A DNA stretch of 15,527 bases, taken from assembly GCA_028290225.1 (NCBI GenBank), contig JAQGKH010000093.1, forward strand, positions 1 through 15,527, given 5' to 3'. The translations under genes and the position numbers were made by a program. Within the stretch, counting starts at the first letter, position 1. Each line of letters opens with the position of its first letter. The notes beneath the pieces are model-generated. The model was not told the DNA's origin, made no database searches, and saw only the letters and a program-made list of their open reading frames with translations. This document shows positions 7,277-13,627 of the stretch, piece after piece. This stretch comes from Devosia sp. (GTDB lineage Bacteria; Pseudomonadota; Alphaproteobacteria; Rhizobiales; Devosiaceae).

Positions 7277-8623
7277 GTGTTTCAGAAGGTTCTAATCGCC
7301 AATCGCGGCGAGATCGCGCTGCGCATCCTGCGCGCCTGCAAGGAGCTGGGCATCCAGACCGTTGCGGTTCATTCCACTGCCGACGCCAATGCCATGCATG
7401 TGCGCCTGGCCGATGAAAGCGTCTGCATTGGCCCCCCCGCGGCCAAGGACAGCTATCTCAACATCCCTTCGATCATGGCCGCCTGCGAGATCACCGGCGC
7501 CGATGCCGTGCATCCCGGCTACGGCTTTTTGTCCGAAAACGCCCGCTTCGCGCAGATCCTGACCGAGCACAACGTTACCTTTATCGGCCCTTCCGCCCAC
7601 CATATCGAAATCATGGGCGACAAGATCACCGCCAAGCGCACGGCCGTCGAGCTGGGCATTCCCGTGGTTCCGGGCTCCGCGGGTGCCGTCGAAACCGATG
7701 AGGAGGCCATCTCCACCGCCGCCGAAATTGGCTACCCGGTGCTGATCAAGGCTACGGCCGGTGGTGGCGGGCGCGGCATGAAGGTCGCCCACAGCGAGGC
7801 CGATCTGCTGGTGGCCTGGTCCACCGCGCGCTCCGAGGCCAAGGCTGCTTTCGGCAACGACTCCGTTTATATGGAAAAATATCTGGGCCAGCCGCGCCAT
7901 ATCGAGGTGCAGGTGCTGGGTGACGGCCAAGGCAATGCCGTTCATCTGGGTGTGCGGGACTGCTCCTTGCAGCGCCGTCACCAGAAGGTCTGGGAAGAAG
8001 CGGGCGGCCCCACCATCCTGCCCGAAGAGCGCGACAAGATCGGCGAGATCTGCGCCGTTGCCATGCGCAAGCTCAAATACTCGGGCGCGGGCACCGTAGA
8101 GTTCCTCTACGAGAACGGCGAGTTCTATTTCATTGAAATGAACACGCGGCTCCAGGTGGAACATCCCGTCACCGAGCGCATCACCGGCATCGACATCGTT
8201 TACGAGCAGATCCGCGTCGCCTCGGGCGAAGCCCTGTCGATGTCCCAGGAGCAGGTGAGCTTTTACGGCCACGCCATCGAAGTGCGCATCAATGCCGAGG
8301 ATCCGCAGACCTTTGCGCCCTCGCCCGGCACCATCACCTTCTACCACCCGGCGGGTGGCGTGGGCGTGCGCGTCGATTCTGCCGTTTATCAGGGCTACAA
8401 GATCCCGCCCTATTACGACTCCCTGATCGGCAAGCTGATCGTTTATGGTCGTACCCGCGAGGAATGCCTGCAGCGCCTGCGCCGCGCAGTGGACGAGTTC
8501 GTGATCGACGGGGTCAAGACCACCCTGCCCCTGTTTCAGCGCCTGATGAAGGAGCCGGAAATCCTGGCCGGCAACTACGACATCCACTGGCTCGAAAAAT
8601 ACCTCGCGGCCAACAAGGTATAA
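7277..8623 (+). CDS. accC: Acetyl-CoA carboxylase, biotin carboxylase subunit
   Basis: 448 residues from a GTG at 7277 with a strong AGGAGG 7 nt upstream. It is an ATP-grasp enzyme that carboxylates biotin on AccB using bicarbonate and ATP. Visible features: N-terminal KVLIANRGEIALRI; Lys116 (GDKITAK); Lys158 and the glycine loop (LIKATAGGGGRGM); catalytic Lys237 (QRRHQK); Mg-binding Glu275 and Glu287; and Arg291 and Glu295 in MNTRLQVEHP. The C-terminal domain has VRINAEDP and YKIPPYYDS. One residue is odd. The near-invariant Glu of the GERDCS motif, E. coli Glu227, is Val226 here (GTG at 7952-7954), while neighbouring residues are normal. No terminator follows; a palindromic repeat begins 9 bases after the stop. 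Confidence 0.97.
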   Translation: MFQKVLIANRGEIALRILRACKELGIQTVAVHSTADANAMHVRLADESVCIGPPAAKDSYLNIPSIMAACEITGADAVHPGYGFLSENARFAQILTEHNVTFIGPSAHHIEIMGDKITAKRTAVELGIPVVPGSAGAVETDEEAISTAAEIGYPVLIKATAGGGGRGMKVAHSEADLLVAWSTARSEAKAAFGNDSVYMEKYLGQPRHIEVQVLGDGQGNAVHLGVRDCSLQRRHQKVWEEAGGPTILPEERDKIGEICAVAMRKLKYSGAGTVEFLYENGEFYFIEMNTRLQVEHPVTERITGIDIVYEQIRVASGEALSMSQEQVSFYGHAIEVRINAEDPQTFAPSPGTITFYHPAGGVGVRVDSAVYQGYKIPPYYDSLIGKLIVYGRTREECLQRLRRAVDEFVIDGVKTTLPLFQRLMKEPEILAGNYDIHWLEKYLAANKV

Positions 8624-8632
8624 GTGCCACGC

Positions 8633-8738
8633 CCCTCGTGGTCGAGGCGCCAAGCGCGCCTCGCCATGGGGGCTACTTCCCAGCCCCATGAACCTCATGG
8701 TGAGGCGCGAGTTCTTCACGAGCCTCGAACCACGAGGG
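8633..8738. repeat. Compound palindromic repeat element between accC and aat
   Basis: The outer arms are CCCTCGTGGTCGAGGC (8633-8648) and GCCTCGAACCACGAGGG (8722-8738). They pair along their whole length with one bulged base. Inside are three smaller hairpins: GAGGCGC/GCGCCTC (8644-8650 and 8656-8662), CATGGGGGCT/AGCCCCATG (8665-8674 and 8682-8690, one bulge) and CCTCA/TGAGG (8693-8697 and 8701-8705). CCTCATGGTGAGG and CCTCGAACCACGAGG resemble dispersed intergenic palindromes I know from Rhizobiales and Caulobacterales genomes. The element carries no open frame of its own and may act as an mRNA stabiliser or attenuator between accC and aat. Confidence 0.75.
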
Positions 8739-8772
8739 CGGGCGCTCCGGACTTGGAGTATCGTGCAACACC

Positions 8773-9441
8773 ATGCCGCGCCGCCCTGATCCATTCAGCA
8801 TCGAAATCACGCCCGAGTTGATCATCCGCGCCTATTGCGCGGGCATCTTCCCGATGGCCGAAGATGCTGCGGACAAGGACCTGTTCTGGGTCAGCCCCGA
8901 AATGCGCGGCGTCATCCCGCTCGATGGCTTTCACCTTTCCGCAAGCCTGCGCAAGGCAATGCGCAAATCCGGCTTCACCATTTCAGTCGACACCGATTTT
9001 CCCGCGATCATCGAAGGCTGCGCCACGGTCGGCAAGGACCGCCGCAGCACCTGGATCAACGCCACCATCCGCTCGGTTTATGGCGAACTGTTCCGCCGCG
9101 GCGTTGCGCACACCGTCGAGGTCTGGGATGGCCCCAACCTCGTGGGGGGCCTTTATGGCCTTGCCATTGGCGGCGCCTTTTTTGGCGAGTCCATGTTCCA
9201 CCGCGCCACCAATGCCAGCAAGATGGCACTTGCCCATCTGGTGGAGCGGCTCAATGCGGGCGGGTTCACCCTGCTTGATACCCAGTTCCTGACCGATCAC
9301 CTGGCGTCGCTGGGCGGGATCGAGATTGCGCGCGCGCTTTATGAGGAGCGCCTCGCCGCAGCCCTCGAACTTTCCGGCGATTGGCACGCCTGGGAGCGCC
9401 GGAACAGCGCCCTTACCCGCTCCAGCGCCCCGCCTCGGTAA
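8773..9441 (+). CDS. aat: Leucyl/phenylalanyl-tRNA--protein transferase
   Basis: 222 residues, typical for the family. The enzyme adds Leu or Phe from aminoacyl-tRNA to proteins with N-terminal Lys or Arg, making a degron that ClpS delivers to ClpAP. Conserved blocks are present: AYCAGIFPMAE, FWVSPEMRGVIPL, RSTWIN, VWDGPNLVGGLYGLAIGG, then FFGESMF with Glu139, and LLDTQFLTDHLASLG with Asp169 and Gln171. These match E. coli Glu156, Asp186 and Gln188, which act in catalysis. The ATG at 8773 has only a distant GGAG (14 nt upstream), so translation may be modest; no better in-frame start exists nearby. The gene follows accC across a palindromic repeat, the order usual in Hyphomicrobiales. Confidence 0.96.
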   Translation: MPRRPDPFSIEITPELIIRAYCAGIFPMAEDAADKDLFWVSPEMRGVIPLDGFHLSASLRKAMRKSGFTISVDTDFPAIIEGCATVGKDRRSTWINATIRSVYGELFRRGVAHTVEVWDGPNLVGGLYGLAIGGAFFGESMFHRATNASKMALAHLVERLNAGGFTLLDTQFLTDHLASLGGIEIARALYEERLAAALELSGDWHAWERRNSALTRSSAPPR

Positions 9442-9519
9442 CATGGCCTAATCCGGAGCTGGCTCGAGCAACTTCGCCCGCCTTCTGGAGTTGACGCTGA
9501 ACCAACCGGAGTAACAACC

Positions 9520-9882
9520 ATGATCCCGACTCGCGTCCACGGCATCATCGACTACATCGTCGGCATTGTGCTGATCCTTGCCCCCTTCATCCTCGGCTTT
9601 GCCGATGGAACGGCCGCCCAATGGGTGCCTATCATCATCGGGGTGGCGACGCTTGGGCTCGGCATGATCACGCGCCATGAGATGGGCCTGGTCAAGCTCG
9701 TGCCCATGACCACCCACATCGTCATCGATGTAATTTCCGGTCTGCTTCTGCTGGTTTCCCCCTGGCTGTTCGGTTTCGCCGATCGGATCTGGTGGCCGCA
9801 TGTGCTGGTAGGCCTGATGTATATCGTCATCTCACTGATGACTGCGCGTCACAGCCCCGTCGAGCACAGGGTCACCGCCTGA
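9520..9882 (+). CDS. SPW-repeat integral membrane protein
   Basis: 120 residues, start ATG 9520 with GGAG 8 nt upstream. Four hydrophobic segments at about 8-28, 34-51, 65-84 and 92-110 predict a small inner-membrane protein. It is an internal duplication: residues 7-29 (HGIIDYIVG, APFILGFAD) match residues 66-88 (HIVIDVISG, SPWLFGFAD), with the family's Ser-Pro-Trp at 80-82. SPW proteins have no established biochemical role; some are linked to envelope stress. Its 3' end overlaps the convergent GyrI-like gene by 11 bp. It and that neighbour sit between aat and DUF2155, which are often adjacent in related genomes, so the pair may be a later insertion. Confidence 0.85.
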   Translation: MIPTRVHGIIDYIVGIVLILAPFILGFADGTAAQWVPIIIGVATLGLGMITRHEMGLVKLVPMTTHIVIDVISGLLLLVSPWLFGFADRIWWPHVLVGLMYIVISLMTARHSPVEHRVTA

Positions 9883-10369
9883 GCTTGAACGCCAGCGTGG
9901 TCACACAATCCGTTGGATTGGAGACCGCGCTGGAGTCTGCTTCGTAGATTTCCAGCCGGCAGGCGAAATAATCCCCGTCGGCTTTCCCGACCATGTCGAA
10001 CCCATGGCCGATCAGTTGCACCCAGCCGATCAGCATGGCCGTGACCTGCTCAAGGGCCTCGTAAGGTCCGTGCCAATCGAGGGTCGCGTAGCGGCCGGCG
10101 GGCAACATTGCAAAGCGCATACCGTCCCCATCCTGCCCGGCTCGCGCGACAGGCACTCCCGCCTGCACGTCAAGCGTGTCGGCCATGTCGATCCGCCGGT
10201 AATTATAGAACGGCGGGGCGCTGGGCGTTATCCCAAGCTGTTGGAGATAGCCGAACAGCCTGGGAAATCCTTCTTCTGCCGGAACGCGCAGCTGCTCCAT
10301 GTTGATTGAGAACGGCACAAAGGCGTAAGGCTGTTCTGGACGTTCGATGATGCGGGGCAAGCTCAGCAC
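9872..10369 (-). CDS. GyrI-like / AraC effector-binding-domain small-molecule binding protein
   Basis: 165 residues from a GTG at 10369, preferred because AGGAGG lies exactly 5 nt upstream; a TTG at 10387 would add six residues but would place this ribosome binding site inside the gene. It resembles GyrI-like (SHV-domain) proteins: an N-terminal strand with ERPEQPYAFVPFSINM, a middle PPFYNYRRIDM, then MLPAGRYATLDWHGPYEAL at about 88-106 and a closing LEIYEAD with a C-terminal strand TTLAFKL. The domain binds hydrophobic or cationic ligands in transcription regulators; stand-alone members may sequester or hydrolyse small toxic compounds. No DNA-binding domain is present. The gene is 73 bases downstream of DUF2155 on the same strand and overlaps the SPW gene tail to tail. 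The ligand is unknown. Confidence 0.75.
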   Translation of the reverse strand: MLSLPRIIERPEQPYAFVPFSINMEQLRVPAEEGFPRLFGYLQQLGITPSAPPFYNYRRIDMADTLDVQAGVPVARAGQDGDGMRFAMLPAGRYATLDWHGPYEALEQVTAMLIGWVQLIGHGFDMVGKADGDYFACRLEIYEADSSAVSNPTDCVTTLAFKLRR

Positions 10370-10442
10370 GGCGTCCTCCTGCTGCAATCAGGATAACGAC
10401 GGAGCGGAAAGCCTCCTGCCGACAAGCCAGCCGTGGATTTTG

Positions 10443-10877
10443 CTAGCGCGCGTCGGGTGGCGGCACATCGGTCGAGGTTTTGCACTCCACCAGCCACACA
10501 TCGTAGACGGCATGGTCTACCGCGTTCAGCGCCGGGCTGTCGGCAAACATCCAGCCGGTGAAGATGCGCCTGCTGACGCCCTGCAGGCTGCGCTGGTCCA
10601 CTTCAAGGAAAGCCGAAGTGCGCTGCTGGGTTTCGGTGGGGGCGCGGTTGTAGCAGGCGCGCGGGGTGATCTCGAGCGCGCCGAACAGCACGGTCTCGTC
10701 GATATAAACATCAAAGCGCGTGATGCGGCCGGTGATCTTGTCCAGCCCGGCAAAGGTCGCCACCGGATTGGCGATTGGCTGCGCCAGCGCGGGCACCACC
10801 GGCACCAGCACCAGGGCGGCAGCAAACGCGACCAGCCGACGCCAATTGCGCGGCGCTCTCAAACCAGCTTGGGGCAA
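10443..10877 (-). CDS. DUF2155 domain-containing exported protein
   Basis: Up to 144 residues. A signal peptide (basic RNWRR, hydrophobic VAFAAALVLVPVVPALA) is cleaved near residue 32. The mature part is the DUF2155 domain: ATFAGLDKITGRITRFDVYI, LFGALEITPRACYNRAPTET, SAFLEVDQ, RRIFTGWMFADSPALNAV and YDVWLVECK. Cys75 and Cys132 are conserved and could form a disulfide. The function is unknown; its constant linkage to the complex I assembly-type gene NDUFA12 suggests a shared context, but that is inference. The start is uncertain. The first usable codon after the upstream stop is TTG 10877, with a second TTG at 10862; both lack a clear ribosome binding site, so coupling to the upstream gene is likely (its stop is 9 bases away, in the same frame). 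Confidence 0.85.
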   Translation of the reverse strand: MPQAGLRAPRNWRRLVAFAAALVLVPVVPALAQPIANPVATFAGLDKITGRITRFDVYIDETVLFGALEITPRACYNRAPTETQQRTSAFLEVDQRSLQGVSRRIFTGWMFADSPALNAVDHAVYDVWLVECKTSTDVPPPDAR

Positions 10878-10886
10878 AACGCCGGC

Positions 10887-11270
10887 CTATTCAGGTGACC
10901 AGGCGTCGTAATCGCCCGTGACGCGCGGCCGGTCGCCCTTGTTGAGCAGGCTGCCATCAGGCCGGTACGCTTCGGCTGTGCCCGTCATATTGCGCTTGTG
11001 CGGCTGCTCCCAGGCATGGGGGGTATAGCTGGTTTCGGTGGGCGGCAAGGCGGTGCGCCCATGCATCCAGCCATACCAGCCGGGCGGAATCGTCGAGGCA
11101 TCGGCGGGACCGTTATAGGTCACATAGCGCCGGTTGTTCTTCTTGTCCTTGTAGTAGCGATTGCCGAACTCGTCGGTTCCGACGAACTCGCCGTGCCGCT
11201 TCAGCCACAGCCTCGTGCCCCAGGTCTGGCCGTGCCACCAACGGAAAATCTCAAGCAGGAAGTCTTTCAT
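10887..11270 (-). CDS. NADH:ubiquinone oxidoreductase NDUFA12-family (17.2 kDa) protein
   Basis: 127 residues starting MKDFLLEIFRWWHGQTWGTR at the ATG 11270. The frame is open further upstream, but homologues start here and GGAA lies 7 nt before. The NDUFA12/B17.2 signature is clear: RHGEFVGTDEFGNRYYKDK, RRYVTYNG and IPPGWYGWMHGRTALPP. The C-terminal part, with HKRNMTGTAEAYRPDGSLL, is typical of alphaproteobacterial members. The mitochondrial counterpart is an accessory subunit of respiratory complex I, and its paralogue NDUFAF2 is an assembly factor. In alphaproteobacteria the protein copurifies with complex I. It is the first gene of a likely two-gene unit with DUF2155 and is divergent from nrdJ. 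Confidence 0.93.
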   Translation of the reverse strand: MKDFLLEIFRWWHGQTWGTRLWLKRHGEFVGTDEFGNRYYKDKKNNRRYVTYNGPADASTIPPGWYGWMHGRTALPPTETSYTPHAWEQPHKRNMTGTAEAYRPDGSLLNKGDRPRVTGDYDAWSPE

Positions 11271-11418
11271 CGGGCGTTCCACACAGGTCTGGCTGCCGCA
11301 ATCGGGCGGGACAGGCTTTACCATGCTCGATATGAGGACACTAGGGCTTCGTGCACGGCAAGAAGGAAGGGCAAACACAAGGCCCGCGTTCCTGCGGATA
11401 CAATGATTTTTCGCCGTT

Positions 11419-11483
11419 GACTCCGGGGCCATTCAGAGTCCGTGCGCAGACTCAGTTTTGTAAGCCCTTAGGACTCCTGACTC
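11419..11483. promoter_or_regulatory. Cluster of five GANTC (CcrM-type methylation) sites
   Basis: GACTC or GAGTC occurs at 11419-11423, 11436-11440, 11449-11453, 11472-11476 and 11479-11483, with a sixth at 11683-11687. GANTC is the target of the cell-cycle methyltransferase CcrM in alphaproteobacteria, and its hemimethylated state tunes some promoters. Whether these sites regulate nrdJ or the divergent gene is inference. Confidence 0.5.
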
Positions 11484-11524
11484 TTCCCAAAAGACCCGTC
11501 CAGCCCACTGCCTTTATCAGGCTT

Positions 11525-11543
11525 CGTTATCAATTTGATAACG
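11525..11543. promoter_or_regulatory. Perfect 19-bp palindrome, candidate operator upstream of nrdJ
   Basis: CGTTATCAATTTGATAACG has 9-bp arms around a central T with no mismatch. It lies 41 bases before the first NrdR box. An odd-length AT-rich palindrome of this size is typical of a dimeric repressor site; the regulator is not recognised. It is not followed by a T-run, so a terminator role is unlikely. Confidence 0.5.
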
Positions 11544-11583
11544 CTTTCGGGAACCCTTGGTTTTCCTCGTTTTTCACAGGCAA

Positions 11584-11599
11584 GCACTATATATAGATT
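11584..11599. promoter_or_regulatory. NrdR box 1 upstream of nrdJ
   Basis: GCACTATATATAGATT matches the NrdR consensus acaCwAtATaTwGtgt at 13 of 16 positions, including the whole palindromic core CTATATATAG (11587-11596). NrdR is the ATP/dATP-sensing repressor of ribonucleotide reductase genes. The core also supplies AT-rich -10-like sequence; TTTTCA (11571-11576) and TAGATT (11594-11599), 17 bases apart, are a possible overlapping promoter. Confidence 0.72.
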
Positions 11600-11615
11600 A
11601 GCACGGCAGGGCCGC

Positions 11616-11631
11616 GCACAAGCTCTAGCGA
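11616..11631. promoter_or_regulatory. NrdR box 2 upstream of nrdJ
   Basis: GCACAAGCTCTAGCGA keeps the outer CwA and TwG of the NrdR core (CAAGCTCTAG, 11619-11628; 7 of 10 core positions). It is weaker than box 1 but lies exactly 32 bp from it, the roughly three-helical-turn spacing usual for paired NrdR boxes. The spacing is the main support. Confidence 0.55.
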
Positions 11632-11734
11632 ATTTTCTCCCGTCGACAGCCCGGCGGGAGATGGTATCGATGAACTCAACGAGAGTCTGCCCGCTCCCTC
11701 GGCCAGCCTCCAAACCGCATCAATCGAGGCCACT

Positions 11735-13606
11735 ATGAAGATCGAACGCCGCTTCACGTCCGCTGACCAGGACCGCTATGCGTCCCTGGAATTCCGCTCC
11801 GCGACCAGCGAGATTCGCAATCCGGATGGCTCGGTTGTGTTCAAGCTCGAGAACATCGCGATCCCCGCGAGCTGGAGCCAGGTCGCGGCCGACATCATTG
11901 CCCAGAAATATTTCCGCAAGGCTGGCGTTCCCCGCGCGCTCAAGAAGGTCGAGGAGAACGCCGTTCCCTCCTGGCTGTGGCGCTCTGTGTCCGATGAAGC
12001 GGCCCTCGCCAAGCTGCCCGAAGCCGAACGCTTCGGCTCGGAAATGGATTCGCGGCAGGTCTTTGATCGCCTGGCCGGCACCTGGACCTATTGGGGCTGG
12101 AAGGGCGGCTATTTCGACAGCGAGCAAGACGCGCGTACCTTCTTTGACGAGCTCTGCTACATGCTCGCCACCCAGCGCGTTGCCCCCAACTCGCCGCAGT
12201 GGTTCAACACCGGCCTGCATTGGGCCTATGGCATCGATGGTCCCGGCCAGGGGCACTTCTATGTCGACCCTTTTACCCACAAGCTGGTGCAGTCCAAGAG
12301 CTCCTACGAGCACCCCCAGCCCCATGCCTGCTTCATCCAGTCGGTGAACGATGACCTCGTCAACGACAACGGCATCATGGACCTTTGGGTGCGCGAAGCG
12401 CGCTTGTTCAAGTATGGCTCGGGCACCGGCACCAATTTCTCCAAGCTCCGTGGCGGCGGCGAAAAGCTGTCGGGCGGCGGTCGCTCCTCGGGCCTGATGA
12501 GCTTTTTGAAGATCGGTGATCGTGCTGCCGGCGCCATCAAGTCGGGTGGCACCACCCGTCGCGCCGCCAAGATGGTGGTGATCGATATCGATCACCCCGA
12601 TGTCGAGGAATATATCAACTGGAAGGTCAAGGAAGAACAGAAGGTCGCGGCGCTCGTGACCGGCTCCAAGACCGTGTCCAAGCACCTCAAGGCCATCATG
12701 AAGGCCTGCGTCAATTGCGAAGGCAATGGTGACGATTGCTTTGACGTGCAGATGAACCCGGCCCTCAAGCGCGAAGTGCGCGCTGCCAAAAAGGCGCTGG
12801 TGCCGGAGAACTACATCTACCGCGTCATCCAGTTTGCCAAGCAGGGCTATACGGATCTGCAATTCCCCATCTACGACACCGATTGGGATAGCGAGGCCTA
12901 CCTGACAGTTTCGGGCCAGAACTCCAACAATTCGGTCCGCGTCACCGACGATTTCCTCAAGGCCGTGGAAACCGATGGCGACTGGAACCTCACCGCCCGC
13001 AAGGATGGCAAGGTCACCAAGACCCTCAAGGCGCGCGATCTGTGGGAACAGGTGGGCTATGCCGCCTGGGCTTCGGCTGATCCCGGCATCCAGTACCACA
13101 CCACCATCAATGAGTGGCACACCTCGCCGGCGGCTGGCCCGATCAACGCCTCCAATCCGTGCTCGGAATACATGTTCCTCGACGACACCGCGTGCAACCT
13201 GGCTTCGGTGAACCTGCTGCCCTATCGCAACGCCGATGGCTCGTTCAACACTTCGGCCTATGAGCACACGGTGCGCCTGTGGACCATCGTGCTCGAAATC
13301 TCGGTGATGATGGCGCAATTCCCCTCGCGCTCGATTGCCGAGCGCTCGTTCGAATACCGCACGCTGGGCATCGGCTACGCCAATATCGGCGGCTTCCTGA
13401 TGACCTCGGGCATCCCCTATGACTCCAAGGAAGGCCGGGCCATTGCCGGCGCCGTCACTGCCATCCTCACCGGCGTTGCCTATGCGACCTCGGCCGAGAT
13501 GGCAAAGGAGCTCGGGCCCTTCAAGGACTACAAGCGCAACGCCCCCCATATGCTGCGCGTCATCCGCAACCACCGCAATGCTGCCCATGGCAATGCATCA
13601 GGCTAA
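11735..13606 (+). CDS. nrdJ: NrdJ N-terminal portion (up to the in-frame TAA)
   Basis: 623 residues ending HGNASG. It contains NSPQWFNTGLHWAYG, the redox Cys199 in HPQPHACFIQS, the glycine-rich GSGTGTNFSKLRGGGE, the cofactor and substrate region SGGTTRRAAKMVVIDIDHPD, and the radical site Asn474-Pro-Cys476-Ser-Glu478, whose Cys becomes the thiyl radical. The second redox cysteine is Cys487 in DDTACNLAS. These correspond to Cys225, Asn437, Cys439, Glu441 and Cys462 of E. coli NrdA. The product lacks the later strands of the ten-stranded barrel and the phosphate-binding loop, so it should not be active alone. Its promoter region carries two NrdR-type boxes. Confidence 0.85.
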   Translation: MKIERRFTSADQDRYASLEFRSATSEIRNPDGSVVFKLENIAIPASWSQVAADIIAQKYFRKAGVPRALKKVEENAVPSWLWRSVSDEAALAKLPEAERFGSEMDSRQVFDRLAGTWTYWGWKGGYFDSEQDARTFFDELCYMLATQRVAPNSPQWFNTGLHWAYGIDGPGQGHFYVDPFTHKLVQSKSSYEHPQPHACFIQSVNDDLVNDNGIMDLWVREARLFKYGSGTGTNFSKLRGGGEKLSGGGRSSGLMSFLKIGDRAAGAIKSGGTTRRAAKMVVIDIDHPDVEEYINWKVKEEQKVAALVTGSKTVSKHLKAIMKACVNCEGNGDDCFDVQMNPALKREVRAAKKALVPENYIYRVIQFAKQGYTDLQFPIYDTDWDSEAYLTVSGQNSNNSVRVTDDFLKAVETDGDWNLTARKDGKVTKTLKARDLWEQVGYAAWASADPGIQYHTTINEWHTSPAAGPINASNPCSEYMFLDDTACNLASVNLLPYRNADGSFNTSAYEHTVRLWTIVLEISVMMAQFPSRSIAERSFEYRTLGIGYANIGGFLMTSGIPYDSKEGRAIAGAVTAILTGVAYATSAEMAKELGPFKDYKRNAPHMLRVIRNHRNAAHGNASG

Positions 13607-13627
13607 GAGGGTCTGTCCATCACGCCC

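Larger units (their letters stand above)
11271..11734. promoter_or_regulatory. Intergenic region between the NDUFA12-like gene and nrdJ
   Basis: These 464 bases lie between divergent genes and contain no convincing coding frame. The composition turns AT-richer between about 11525 and 11640 than in the genes. The region holds a GANTC cluster (11419-11483), a 19-bp palindrome (11525-11543), two NrdR-type boxes (11584-11599 and 11616-11631), another GANTC at 11683-11687 and the nrdJ ribosome binding site GAGG (11726-11729, 5 nt before the ATG). I see no cobalamin riboswitch. Confidence 0.7.

Noticed and set aside
11525..11543. FNR/FixK box
   Set aside because: The consensus is TTGAT, four bases, ATCAA; here the half-sites are in the opposite order (ATCAA, one base, TTGAT).
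11271..11734. Cobalamin riboswitch controlling the B12-dependent reductase
   Set aside because: I looked for the conserved B12-box core and the paired arms and found nothing convincing; the region is explained better by NrdR boxes and GANTC sites.
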